Source: Macrotis lagotis
Taxonomy: Eukaryota > Chordata > Mammalia > Peramelemorphia > Peramelidae
Assembly: GCF_037893015.1 (NCBI RefSeq)
Contig: NC_133666.1
Span: 162,737,051 to 162,801,050, forward strand
Direction: 5' to 3'
Length of the DNA: 64,000 bases
The position numbers were made by a program, and so were the translations under genes. The notes beneath the pieces were generated by a model. It was not told the origin of the DNA. It ran no database searches and saw only the letters and a program-made list of their open reading frames with translations. How positions within the stretch are numbered: position 1 is the stretch's first letter; each line of letters opens with the position of its first letter. Shown piece after piece: positions 10,301 to 21,539 of the stretch.

Positions 10301-11137
10301 AAACAGTGGGATATGAACATAAGCAGAAAGACAGACTCTGCCCACACAGATCTTCCATTCAAACTATGGAAGACAATACAAATAAAGAAGCTGAAAAGGG
10401 ATGGGATACCAATGAAGCAACATGGTAGAGAAAGAAACATGGTGAGTCAAGAGTACTTCCAGGAGAGGACTGAAGGTATGTTAGACCTGAGTGTACTCTT
10501 TAAAAAGATGCTTTTTGAAGTAATCAGCCAAACAGAGGAAGTGGTTGCAGAAGCACGACAATTATTAGTGTGAAATATTCTTTCATGAAATTAATTTGGT
10601 GAAGAGGCTTCTGCAGCATGGTGGAGAAAAATATGAAGAGATGAGTGCAGAATGGAGAGCTGTGAAAAAATTTTCCAGAGTAGAAACCTAAAACTCAGAG
10701 AGATTTTGTCTTATCCACTAATTGAAGATCTAATTTAACACAACTCCATGGTTATCTACTATGTACAACTGCTTTATTTCTCATACAAGTTTAAAAGAAA
10801 TAAATGCTGTTTGTGCCTACCTATTATGGAGCTATAAATGTAACCTAGGAGTTTATTGGCTTTTATTTTGCTTCATTTTTCATTATTCATTGTCAATCCA
10901 AAGATGAATGTTTGAAATTTAATCCTTTTTTTGAATGTTTAATAAGAGATAGTTGTCAAGATCTTTAATTTTTTTGGCAGAATGGGAGGGGAAAAAGAAA
11001 GGAAAAAAGTGAGATAGTAAGCAAGTGAAATAAGGACCAACTATTACAGTGATTTCCCTCCTGCCTCTAGTGAATTAATGTCTTTACTTTTCAAAGCACC
11101 CTTCAATTTCATACATAATGCCTTTCTTTTGCATTTG
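10301..11137. other. Unassigned intergenic DNA
   Basis: Includes an open frame of 108 codons (10247-10573, plus strand) with no recognisable domain and no supporting context, so I do not call it a gene. No repeat family is evident. Confidence 0.5.
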
Positions 11138-11242
11138 TGGGGAAATCCCAAGAGTGTTGGGTCTAAATTTTTCCAATGTTGAAATCACTGGAGAAATTGA
11201 AATGTGTGAATAAAATCATATTTTAAATTTAATGCTGATCAA
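11138..11242 (-). repeat. Inverted repeat arm 2 (probable donor)
   Basis: Partner of 9531-9635 at about 96% identity in inverted orientation. It lies in otherwise unique DNA with no element boundary, which suits a donor rather than an insertion. Confidence 0.9.
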
Positions 11243-11408
11243 AGTTTTAGCCTCTGGTAATTGAATGACCTTTATTTCTTCTAAATGTATGTGCCAAGCA
11301 TAGTAGAAATAGTCATTATCTACTTAAAATTAAGATGTTACTTCAAAAGAAAGTTTCTAATGTATGGATGTTAAAGTTGAGTTTTAGAAAACGTTAATCA
11401 TATATGGA

Positions 11409-11410
11409 GA

Positions 11411-11437
<27 letters not shown>
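11409..11437. repeat. (AC)n microsatellite
   Basis: About 14 AC dinucleotides followed by an imperfect extension. Confidence 0.95.
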
Positions 11438-11443
<6 letters not shown>

Positions 11444-11669
11444 ACTCTCTCACTCTCTTTCTCTCAAACAGAACCTGCTATAAACTATATATGTCCTTGG
11501 ACACATCCCTCACCCTCCCTAGACATCAGTTTTCTTATCTGTAGAATAATGACATTGAATTAAACAACCTCTTAGGCTCTTTGGAAAGTATTAGCTAAAA
11601 AATGTCCATATGGACTCTCTTGTCTATTTTAAACTGATATAACAAATGTGCATAATTCTGCAATATTGC

Positions 11670-11815
11670 TAAGGTGCAAACTCCTTGAGGTCAAAGAAAC
11701 TTTTATTTTATTTTTTATTTTCCTGGTTGAGTCCACTGATTAATTCCTAATAGGGGCTTAATATGTATTTTACTTGATTGATTTAAAGGAATGAATGATA
11801 AAGCATCATCAATTA
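11670..11815 (+). mobile_element. L2/MIR-type 3' end fragment
   Basis: CAAACTCCTTGAGGTCAAAG, then GGGGCTTAATATGTA and GATTGATTTAAAGGAATGAAT follow the order of a common ancient mammalian repeat end (CTCCTTGAGGGCAGG ... TTAATAAATG ... GAATGAATG type). Confidence 0.5.
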
Positions 11816-12361
11816 TACCATACATTTATCATTTAATACTTGGTATATATTAAAAATGCTTCATAAAGAAGAAGGAAAGGCATATAGGAGGTCATAGTCT
11901 AACTGCAAGTTAGTTGGAAAAGTCTTGTTGCTTTTAGAGTGAGTTAGAAAAACAGATGCATCTAAGATACAATTTTGCAAAATTTTATATATCTACCAGA
12001 TGTCTTTCAGAGGCAAAGAATTTGGGTCAAATGTACTATGATTTTGTACTTGATCTATAATAGTCTAACTAAATAATTCCATGATAGAATATGATATTTC
12101 ATTTCTCTCCTTTATTGCTATTGGTTGATTAATTTATTAATTTTGTTTCTATGTATGATCCTTTTGGTTTTGGGAGCTCCTGGCTTACAAGCTTCTTTCA
12201 TTGATGTTGATGATCATTAATTTGTTAGAACTCATAGAGATAAATGGGAAAATGAGAAGTCATGTGACTTGCAATCACACAGGTCTATATTTTAAATAAA
12301 ATTTTCCTAATTGTTTACTGTCCTTTCCTGGGATATGCAACAACACAGAACCACTGCTAGA
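11816..12361. other. Unassigned intergenic DNA
   Basis: AT-rich, with no gene or repeat that I can support. Confidence 0.5.
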
Positions 12362-12500
12362 AAGCAAATTTCTTGAGAATAGGTCTGATTTTTTTGTATT
12401 TTTATTTTCTGTTTGTTTATATTGTTTAGGTTTCCAGTGTTTATAAAAATACTTTGAACATAATCAAGGCTTAATAAATGCTTTTGTATTTATTTATTTT
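12362..12500 (+). mobile_element. L2/MIR-type 3' end fragment
   Basis: Same pattern as 11670-11815: CAAATTTCTTGAGAATAGG, a T-rich middle, then CAAGGCTTAATAAATGCTTT. Confidence 0.45.
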
Positions 12501-12935
12501 AATCTGCATTTGTCCAAAGACATAAAAATTTTGATGTCTTTATCTCTCCACTCCTTTAACTTATTATATTCAAACCTCAACAAAAGAAGTAGAACTCTGA
12601 GTAAATCACTAACTTAGAACTCTGAGTAATAAACTAAACAACAATAATTCCATATAAAATGGCAGTATCTTAAAAAGACTATACATGAATGTGCTGATAA
12701 AGTTTTAACAATGATCTTTATTAAAATAAAAATATATCCATTAAATACTTCTAAGTTTGATCTTCTTTATTAATATTTAACTATCAATGTCTTCAATATA
12801 CTTTTCAGATAATCAGCAAAATAATAGATCAAATCCTGGTTTGAAGTATTTGTCTTTTTTCTGAGATGAAAGTTTATCAACTCTAGCATATCAGCGGGAG
12901 CACCTTACATAAAAATATATCGAAATGCACCTTTC
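12501..12935. other. Unassigned AT-rich DNA
   Basis: No gene or repeat identified. Contains a short direct repeat of AACTCTGAGTAA near 12593 and 12618. Confidence 0.5.
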
Positions 12936-15552
12936 ATGCTGCCAAGATGGCAGTGTGAATGCAGGAATTGCCGGAAACTTGTTCCCTCAAAAGACTCAAA
13001 ACGCTGTCAAATTATGACTCTAGTCAAAATTTATAAGGGCAGAACCCACAGAAAGACTGAGTGATACAATTTTCCAGTCCAAGAAAACTTAGAAGTTCCA
13101 CAAAAAAGATCTGTTCCACCAGGACTGGGGTTTGGAAAAAGCTGCAGCTCAGCTGCAGCCACAGCACAACACAGCCAGGGCAGGCACCTGGGTCTATGGA
13201 AGAGAGTTTGGCTTCCAGACCACTTGCCCAGGGTTAATCAGGACAGCTTGAAGGAACAGAATGAGTATGGAGAGGAGGACTGGCCTCAGAGCAACCCTGC
13301 AGTGAGAACCTTCAGCAGGATTCAGCAGAGCCATGTAGCACTCCAGAGACATCAGCCCACAGGTGGTAAGGGGGTTGGGGAAGAATTCAGAGGTCTCTCT
13401 GTTCACCCTGGGGCAGAACTCAGCTGTTTGCCCATACTCAGATCCAGGGCCCCTTTACCACCAATGTCAAGCAGGGACCTCTCCTCACAGCTCCAGGGCA
13501 GAGGGGAGTTCCTGAACACAGTCAAGAGAGCAATCAAAGCCTCTCATAAGACCTTGGAGGAAATAAGGTCCCTGTGGGTTGACCCTCAAACCATCCAAAG
13601 CCTTGGAAGTGTGGCAATTCAGTCATAGGCTAAGAAAATGAACAAACAACAGAAAAAAGAAGAATCTGACCATAGAAAATTACTTTGGACCTATGGAGGA
13701 GAAAAATACATACCCAGAATGATGACAAAATCAAACCTTCTGTATCCACAACCTCCAAGAGAAATATAAAATGGACTTAGTCTATGAATGAACTCAGAAA
13801 AGACTTTGAAAAGCAATGAAAAGAAGTAGAGGAAAAACTGGGAGGAGAAATGAGAGTGATGCAGATAAATAATGAAAAGCAAGTCAGCAACTTGGTAAAA
13901 GAAATACAAAAAAAAAACAAAATGGAAGAATACAATATGTTAAAACCCAGTTTAGGCCAAATGGCAAAGGGCAAAAGAGAAGAATGCCTTAAAAAGCAGA
14001 ACTGGCCAGCTGGAAAAAGAGATAAAAAAAGCTCTCTAAAAGAATAACTCCTTCAAATGCAGAATGGAACTAAAGGATGCTGATGACTTTGTGAGAACTC
14101 AGGAAGAAAGGAAACTATACTTTTCCCCCCAAATTAGAAGAAAATATGAATATTTCATTGGAAAAACAGCTGACCTTGAATACAGATCCAGAGGAGATAA
14201 TTTAAAAATTATTGGGCTACCTGAAAGTCATGACTAGGAAAAGAGCCTAGTCTTCATTCTTCAAGAAATAATACACCAAAATTACCCTGAAATCCTAGAA
14301 GCAAAGAGTAGAATAGAAATTGAGAGAATCCACCAGTCAACCTCTGAAAGAGATTCCAAAAGAAAAATTTTGAGGAATAGCTTAGCCAAACGCCAAAACT
14401 TCAAGCCAAAATGGAAATATTAAAAGCTTCCAGAATCAAATAATTCAGTTACCATGCCTCTATAGTCAGGACTGCATGGGATCTGGAAACATACATTAAT
14501 AGCTCATAGGTCTTGGAATATGATCTTCCAGAAGGCAAAAGATCTTTGTTTATAACCTAGAATCAACTATCCAGCAAAACTGAACATCTTCTTTCATGGG
14601 AAAAAATGGACTTTCAATTAAACAGGGACTTTCAAAAATTCCTATTGAACCAAGCAGAGCTGAACATAAAGTTTGATCTCCAGGTACAGGACTTGGGGGA
14701 ACCATAGAGAGGGTGGATGAGAAGGACTAACTACGAGGAACTTAATGATATTGAACTGTTTGTATTCCTGCATGGGAAGAAGATATTGATAACTCATATG
14801 AGTTTTCTCATTTATAAGAGCAGCTAGAAGTAGCATATATAGACAAGGTACAAGAAGGAGCTAAATATAATGGTATAATATATTAAAAAGATGGAAGCAA
14901 TGAGTGCTAAAGGAAAGTACTGGGAGGAAGGGAAAGGAGAAAAAGAAGGTGCTAAGATATTTCCCATAAAAGAGTCAAGAAAAAAATTTTACAATGGAGT
15001 GGTATGGGGGAAGGTGGGGGGAATGAGTAAGCCTTTGTTTTCATCAGAAATGGCTTAGAGAGGAAATATCATACACACTTTATAGGGTATAGAAATCAAT
15101 CTTACCCTAGTGAAAAATGAGAAGAAAGGGATGGGATAAGGGGGAAATGGGAGGAGGGAAGTTGGGAGTAGTTGATAGAAGAGAGGGAAGACCATTGGAG
15201 AGGGTTCTCACATACAACACACTTCTGAAGAGGGACAGGATGAAAGGAGAGAGGGAAAATGGAATAGATGACAGTGGGAGGAATAGAGTGGAGGGAAATA
15301 TAGCTAGTGATAGCAACTGTGGGAAAAATATTGAAGCAATTTCTTGGGTGGCCATGATGGGGAATGCAACTCATCCCAGAGACAGAGCTGTTGGAATCTG
15401 AAAATAGACTGAAATACATTTTTCCTCTCTCTCACTATTCTTGATATTTCTCATCTTTTTTTTGGGGGGGGGTTGGGTGGGGGGGTCTATGATTACTCTC
15501 ACAGCAAGATTATTGTAATACTATAAAATAAATAAACAAAAAAAGAAAAATA
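12936..15552 (+). mobile_element. HAL1-type element (ORF1 only), near full length
   Basis: The 5' end has TGCTGCCAAGATGGCAGTG. A 700-base leader is followed by a decayed ORF1 (13637-14420). After that comes a purine-rich inter-ORF-like spacer (14650-15330) and a separate 3' end closing with a G/T-rich run (15459-15486) and an A-rich tail (15522-15552). No endonuclease or RT sequence occurs. That layout, L1 ORF1 without ORF2, is what defines HAL1 elements. Length is about 2.6 kb. No clear TSD was found. Confidence 0.75.
13637..14420 (+). pseudogene. HAL1 ORF1 remnant (L1 ORF1p-like)
   Basis: The start reads M-N-K-Q-Q-K-K-E-E near 13637, like the start of the HAL1 ORF1 at 49164. A Glu/Lys-rich coiled-coil-like part covers about 13790-14050. 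The RRM-like part, near 14190-14330, includes the LKIIGLPESHD-type stretch shared with 48560-48660, and fragments of the C-terminal domain follow. Stops and frameshifts are frequent. The family's protein is an RNA-binding chaperone that trimerises through the coiled coil; this copy could not make it. Confidence 0.75.
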
Positions 15553-15727
15553 AGACTTGAACACAAACATTGAAATAGCTTGAAATAACAGTTTTTAACT
15601 TTTAATATACTCTCTCAGGTGGTTGATATTTAAGATACTAAAACGATGTATTTTGTTAGAGTGATGAAGCAGCATTTTTATTTTATCTTATTGCTATACT
15701 ATTTGAACAATTCCCTGAAGACAAATA
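15553..15727. other. Short unassigned DNA
   Basis: Separates the HAL1 tail from the next SINE. Nothing recognised. Confidence 0.4.
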
Positions 15728-16130
15728 AGCAACTAGGTGATACATGGCTCAGAGTGCAAAACTTAGAATCAGGAAGATCTGTGTTTGAATCCTGTGTGAC
15801 CTTGAGCATGTGACTTAACCTCTGTTCTCAGTTTCCTGATTTAAAAAATGGATGATGCTGAAAATCCTGTGTAATAGATTGGAATGGGACCAGAAAGGAG
15901 CAGATAACGATTCTGCTAAACCAACAACTTCAGCTTCAACCTCTTTCAAACAATGAAAACTTATTAATAATTAGAGTTATCCAAAAGAAAAATGAACTAC
16001 CTCAAGGAAGCACTGCAAGTCATCAAGCAGATGCTATCAAGGACGATTCTCAATCAGTTTTGGATAGGACTTTGTCTCCTCTGAGAGCCCTTCCAGCTCT
16101 GAGATTTTGTACTTTGTAATTCTGAGACAC
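15728..16130 (+). mobile_element. Old SINE of MIR/THER type with its 3' tail
   Basis: AGCAACTAGGTGATACATGG through CTTGAGCATGTGACTTAACC and TCAGTTTCCTGATTT gives the head and core. A later GAGAGCCCTTCCAGCTCTGA ... TTGTAATTCTGAGA gives the typical tail. The middle, about 15900-16040, is not explained and may be a separate insert. Confidence 0.6.
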
Positions 16131-17026
16131 ATAAGGTGATTATTTTTCTAATTTCTTAAAAAACCTTAAGAAAATCAGTAGTTTAATATGATACCCCTTT
16201 TGCGGTACTTGTAGTTTAAAGGAATATGCAAGAAAGCTACAATGAATAATGGTAGAAACTTTCAAATTTGTCTGTTATGCAGGGCCTAATGTTTAGGTGT
16301 GGGTTTCTAGCAATGTAGTTTGGATGCAGTGATTCCATGAATATATAGGACTGGCATCTGTCTATCTGTGCACTTTTGTATCTAGAACCACATCACTTAT
16401 ATTTTAAGGAAGAGAGAAAAGATATGCTATTCTAAAAGGACCTACTTCCAAATTGAGTGAAATTAAGATTTTGCCATAGTGGATGTCTTAGGTCTTATTT
16501 ATTCTAGCCAGACATTGAATTCTGAGGGCATAAGTCAACAGGAGGCAAAAGTATTACATTAAGGGCTCATGAAAAAAAAAATTATTTATAGAGATCCAGA
16601 TTGGAAATAGACCCACTTTGAGAGTGGGTGGGGAATGATCTATAAACCTTTATATCAAGAAAGGAGGATAGCTCTTTGGAATTTATGAACATTTCATACC
16701 TGAAAGCTGTGGCTGTTACTTAAAGATTTCTTAAGAATTATATATGTGTATCTTTCCTGCTTAGTTATATTTAGTAAGAAGCTATCTTTGCTCTCTTTCA
16801 CTAATCAGTACAATCTAACCAGATTATGCCCTTGCATTTAGGGCCAGTGGGTATCAGGTGTGAGACAATGGATCTTGGAGAGTATTACTTTGTCTAAGTA
16901 ATTGCATTTGCAACATCCTCCAGAATGCAGTTCCAGGCTAACTCTTTTATGCAACCTGGTGTAGATTCATAACCAAAGAAGTATGCTATGAAAAATAAAA
17001 CTATAGCAATGGCATCTCTAAGGCAA
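16131..17026. other. Unassigned intergenic DNA
   Basis: No gene or repeat recognised. Confidence 0.5.
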
Positions 17027-17053
17027 AAATAAATAAATAAATAAATAAATAGA

Positions 17054-17084
<31 letters not shown>

Positions 17085-17086
17085 AT
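17027..17086. repeat. (AAAT)n microsatellite
   Basis: About 15 AAAT units with one AGAT variant. It produces a spurious Tyr-Leu-Phe-Ile frame on the minus strand. Confidence 0.97.
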
Positions 17087-18689
17087 TCCATATTGTTCAG
17101 AAGAAAAGCTATAAGATACTACCACCAATGAAAATGCTAGGGAAAAACACCAAGAATATTAACTTTTATGGATCAAGGATGTTTTGGGATCCTACTAATC
17201 GTAGCAAAAATGTTGAAATAGCTTCACTTTTAAGTGAACTTTGCTAAGAACTATAGTCCAATGTCTACTTAGAGAATAATTGATCTTGTGTAATGTAGTC
17301 CAGATCCATTATGTACTATTTCATTTTTACCAATGGCTTCTTCCTTGTTGGGTGAAGTAATGAGCAAAAGAGGCATTAAGAATGACATTTAAAAGAATCA
17401 ACAAACTTGGCTATGAAACATATACAATTCAGAAGGGAAAAGCACTTTAGAGTTAATATAAGTAAGGAAATCAAATTATAAGTCTTTGTTGCTCTGTAGA
17501 AGACTTTTTTATTTTATTTGTGTAGATTGTATTTTACTTAAGTTGGCTTCTGATGTAACATCCCCCCACACACACCCCAGTTAACATGACTAACATCAGT
17601 TGTAGAATACTAACAACTCATCTTTACCAAAAAAAATGTATTTACAAAATATGTTCTTCACCACAAGGGGCAAGGCATCCCTTAAAATTTAAGGAACATG
17701 AGGAAAATACAACATTTAATCACACATACTAGTTTACTATACAATAATGAGTAAAACTTGATACCAAATTAAGGTTGAAATATAGCATCCTCAGAGCAGT
17801 AGCCTCAACTGACTACTGATTTTTATTCTGCTTACTGCTGAAAAAAGTTAGGACCTGGAATGGATTGTGAAACATCCTTTAGCAAGAGACATGAAAATAA
17901 AGCATGGCTTTGATCATGCTGAGCCATGCTCTTTATGCTCTGTTCTGTTTTCAAGGTCTAAACATCTACAAATATTTGACTTCTGACAAAATTCCCAATG
18001 TGTATTTCTTTGTTTGTCAAACTGTGTCAGATGAAAAATAGCACAGAATGAGGTAACCAAAATTCACAAAGGTTAAATCATTTAGGGCTTCCATCATGAA
18101 ATCTGATGCTGACTGCAACCCCTTTGCTCTTTCTTACTATACCTTACTAATGCTAAAACTGGACTCCTTTTCTCATTTAAAGTTATTGATTAGTAATCAT
18201 GTGAAATTAAATACTGCATGAATAATGGTCACATTAATAAGTCATGAATGACAAGATGGGGTCTATTTCAAGTTCTAGGCATAATTGAATCAGCTTAATT
18301 TTTTATTTTTGTGACCCCCCCTTCCCCCTCACTTCTGATTCATCTGTAACTGGAGCTACCTTAAAGGAAAACAGCAAAAGAGACAGCTCAAAGTAGATGT
18401 AATTATCTCCAAAATATTGCCAAATACTTTCTCAGGTTATCTCAGCTCAGAACATATTGATTCTGTGACAAACATTAAGTAAGATAGTGATCTTGGTCAT
18501 TGACTAACATCAAATTGTGTGTTTCAGTCATGTTCTCTATTCCTTAGGGAATTATTGCTCTTTAAATTGTAGCAAATTATGTGAATTAATAACTAGCCTT
18601 TTTATGTTTAACCCAAAAGTCATCCGCGAAGTATTGTGTGGCTTCTTCTGGGCCACTACCCTATATTTTCAATATCAATTTCAGTATTT
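17087..18689. other. Unassigned intergenic DNA
   Basis: About 1.6 kb without a recognised gene or repeat. It is one of the longest unique-looking stretches in the window. Confidence 0.5.
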
Positions 18690-18905
18690 ATTGTTATTTG
18701 TCCTATGTTCTCAAAGAGGACCAATGATCAGAGTGTTTTCTTGATTTGCAAGTGAATTGGATATAAATGAGACAGAGCTGTTCAAAGTCATCAATCTCAC
18801 TTTCTTTTCCAGAGTCCAGTGACAAAACAAAGTCAAGATCACTGGAGATGACTGAAGATGTAGTGGGTAACCCTGTCCTTTTTAAATAAAAGTCTTTCCC
18901 AGTTT
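18690..18905 (-). mobile_element. SINE with GAGGACCAATGATCA tail, minus orientation
   Basis: TTCTCAAAGAGGACCAATGA, AAGTGAATTGGATATAAATG, CTCACTTTCTTTTCCAGAG and CACTGGAGATGACTGAAG follow, in reverse order, the tail of the SINE at 19230-19525. Confidence 0.7.
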
Positions 18906-19229
18906 TCAGTTTGTCAAGCCCATTCAGTGACTCAAGGTTCAGAGTTAAGACAACAGATAGCTCATCCACCTGCAAAATTCGATGCTGATAAGAGTTTCTT
19001 TCTCAACTTATGGAATAGGGAAGTGACGGATCATTGTTACATTGATGTTAAAAATCCAAATGGAGATCAAGCAGGTCAATTACACCAGCTCCTGGCTTTG
19101 TTTCTACAATACCCTTTTGTCTGTATACAGATGTATTTAAAATAAAAAAAATCTAAGATCATTGGGGAAATTTGGATGTTAATTTGGGACATTTGGCCAG
19201 TAATAAACTATTTTCCAATCTTCTGATAA
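18906..19229. other. Unassigned DNA
   Basis: A 72-codon open frame (18927-19145) has no recognised content. No repeat seen. Confidence 0.4.
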
Positions 19230-19525
19230 CAACTCTTAGGCAGCACAGTGGACAGAACCCTGGCCTTGGAGTCAGGAGGACAGGAGTTCAAATCCAACCA
19301 CAGACATTTGCCACTTACTAGCAATATATTCTTGGGTAAGTCACTTAACCTTGATTGCCTCGCATCCAGGACCAACTCCAGTCTCTCTCTGATTATGTCT
19401 GGCCATGGGACCTAGATGACCCTGGAGGAGAAAGTGAGACTGGTGCCATCACCTTTTCACTCAAATCCAATTCATTTATTTGTCATGGCATCACCTCCTT
19501 GACAGAATGAAAGACAAACATCATA
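19230..19525 (+). mobile_element. Marsupial SINE with extended tail
   Basis: The tRNA-type head (GGCAGCACAGTGGACAGAAC, GGAGTTCAAATCCAACC, AAGTCACTTAACCTTGATTG) is followed by a 140-base tail: CCAGGACCAACTCCAGTC, GACCCTGGAGGAGAAAGTGA, AATCCAATTCATTT and GGCATCACCTCC, ending in GACAAACATCAT. The tail carries no poly(A). That suggests recognition by a LINE of a different clade from L1. Confidence 0.8.
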
Positions 19526-19611
19526 ACAATTCTTGAGGAAGCACAGAAGGGAATAGTCTTTTATTTGTTATTTCCATTCATTGGTTAAAGTAGACTATTT
19601 TATAATAATAA

Positions 19612-19765
19612 GAAGAAGCATTTTTTAAACCATTACTATGATTCAAAGGCTGTACAAAATGCTCGACCCTTTGACAAATAGGGAAAAAATATACAATCCT
19701 CCCCTTAAGGAGCTTACATTTTAAAGGAAAAAGAAGATGAATACAAGTTAGGGAAGAGAAGGAGA
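19612..19765 (+). mobile_element. Ancient short repeat (family not named)
   Basis: AAGCATTTTTTAAACCATTAC, then CCCCTTAAGGAGCTTACATT matches, in order, a repeat also seen at 28705-28820. It is widespread in mammals, but I will not name the family from memory. Confidence 0.5.
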
Positions 19766-19821
19766 GGAGAGGAGAGGGGAATGGAAGACTTGTGGAATTT
19801 GAAACATATGTGTGTATGTAT

Positions 19822-20155
19822 AGGTATATATGATGATGATGTTTTCCCTTTATTTTCAAAGACCATGACATCAGAAAGGTGATGCCATAACAAGTACATG
19901 AATCAGATTTGAGTGAGGGGATGTTTGATAAGTTATCAGTCTCACTTTGTCCACTGGAGACACCTGGGTTCAGTGGCCAGAATAAGAATCAGGAAAACTG
20001 GAGATGGTCCTGAATGTGAAGCAATCAGGGTTAAATACCTTGCCCAAGGTCACACATTTAAGTAAACATCAAGTGTCTTGAAGATGCATTTGAACTCCCA
20101 TCCTCCTGACTCCAAGACACCAGTGCTTATTCACTGCATCACCTAGCCTCCCAAT
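19822..20155 (-). mobile_element. Marsupial SINE with extended tail, minus, near full length
   Basis: The reverse complement of the architecture at 19230-19525: GATGATGATGTTTTCC, CCATGACATCAGAAAGGTGA, GGTTCAGTGGCCAGAATAAG, TGGAGATGGTCCTGAATG, GCCCAAGGTCACACATT and the head CATCACCTAGCCTCCC. The length of about 330 bases makes it the most complete copy of this family here. Confidence 0.85.
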
Positions 20156-20182
20156 ATGTCTCTCTCTCTCTCTCTCGCTCTC

Positions 20183-20252
<70 letters not shown>

Positions 20253-20335
20253 TAGATATATAGATATATGTACATAGATGCATGAATATCTATATCATGT
20301 ATGTGAATATATAGGTATATATACACATATGCAAT
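20156..20335. repeat. Compound microsatellite (TC)n(TA)n(GATA)n
   Basis: TC repeats at 20158-20183, TA repeats near 20189-20220, GATA repeats near 20221-20251, then AT-rich imperfect repeats. The minus-strand Tyr-Ile-Leu frame here is an artefact. Confidence 0.95.
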
Positions 20336-20361
20336 TTATATATAAATGTGCTTAATATAGA

Positions 20362-20605
20362 AATTAGTTTGGTTTAGTAATTTTTCAGTCATGTCTGACT
20401 CTTTGTGACTCCCATTTTTTTTTGTAATGATGCTAGAGTCATTTGCCATTTCCTTCTCCAGATCAATAGGAGCTAAGGTAAACATAGTTAAGTAACTGAC
20501 TCAGGATCACACTAATAAGAGCCTGTGGCTAAATTTGAAATCACAAAAATGAGTCTTTTAGACTCCAGCACCATATAAACTGTGCCAGCCTGCTGCCCTG
20601 GTAGT
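20362..20605 (-). mobile_element. SINE with BovB/RTE-like tail, minus
   Basis: TTCAGTCATGTCTGACTCTT, TGTGACTCCCATTTT and GCCATTTCCTTCTCCAG resemble the 3' end of BovB-type RTE LINEs. They are followed, in reverse, by a SINE body and head (GATCACACTAATAAGAGCCT, AGACTCCAGCACCA, GCCTGCTGCCC). This fits the tRNA-RTE SINEs known from marsupials. Confidence 0.7.
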
Positions 20606-21539
20606 GTTTAAATAAGCATTTGAAAAATGTTTTTCTCACAGGTTCTCTTGAGCTCTTATTCTTTTTAGTTGTTATTTTCCTTGCCAGGATTTTCAGAATA
20701 TTTCTTTTATGAGTTCAGCATTCCTTCTAATTCTAAGGAAGCTGGGTCCTTTCTGCCTTTTGGTAATTCTTCAGATTTCTTCCTTGGTGACAGTCTTTTT
20801 CATTAACTTTCAAGATGTGCTTATATTCTAACAGATCTAATTTTCTTTTTCACAATTTGGACATTCTCCAACTTCCTTAGCCAGTTAAATGCTATTTTTG
20901 AAGTTATAAATAAAAAAGAATTTCAATATTTTATCCTGGATTTATTACCATATGTTGTTTGAATTGAACCTCATTTTACAGGACTGACCTTGATTTCCAC
21001 TATATTTTTTAGATAAACAGTTTTTTTAACCTACATAGGAAAAAATTCTTTGAAGTTTTGGTTGTTATGGATATTACTTGCTTTGATTTCCCAGCTGAAT
21101 AATCCAAAGCTGCCCAGCTTTTACTATTCTAATATTTTTGATACTATTGCTTGCTAGGAGACTATTTTGGAAAGGTGATTAGAATGGATTTTATGAATTT
21201 TGAACCATTGCCTTGAATGAGGAATTTTCATCACTTGTGTAACAGTATATTCTTCCTTGGGGGATATTGAACATTTTGGACAAAAAAAACTTTTCCAGTT
21301 TTTTCTTTTATTTATCCATTCCTTTTCTAATTTTTTTTTCTCTTCACTCAGATTTTCAGACCAACCCTGCCAACCCCTCCTGAAATAACAAAACAAGCAT
21401 CTAACATATTATTGCACATATAAATGTGGTATAGATTTCCCAATAGTTTTTCCACATTAGTAGCTTTAATACATTTGTTAAATGTTTTGTGATATGGGAC
21501 TATCTCATCCCTCTCTCCCACCCCATCCCCAAATTCAAG
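20606..21539. other. Unassigned intergenic DNA
   Basis: T-rich, with no gene or repeat that I can name. Confidence 0.5.

Noticed and set aside
10247..10573. 108-codon plus-strand frame as a possible gene
   Set aside because: No recognisable domain, no promoter or exon context, and length within the range expected by chance in such DNA; an overlapping minus frame is equally open.
9531..11242. Inverted repeats as ends of a DNA transposon
   Set aside because: The left arm lies inside a SINE, there is no TSD outside the arms, and no transposase-like or family sequence lies between them.
13224..13628. 134-codon plus frame as a gene
   Set aside because: Lies in the HAL1 5' leader, and a related leader at 23.8-24.0 kb does not keep the frame.
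16894..17091. Leu-Phe-Ile-Tyr repeat frame on the minus strand
   Set aside because: Translation of the (AAAT)n microsatellite.
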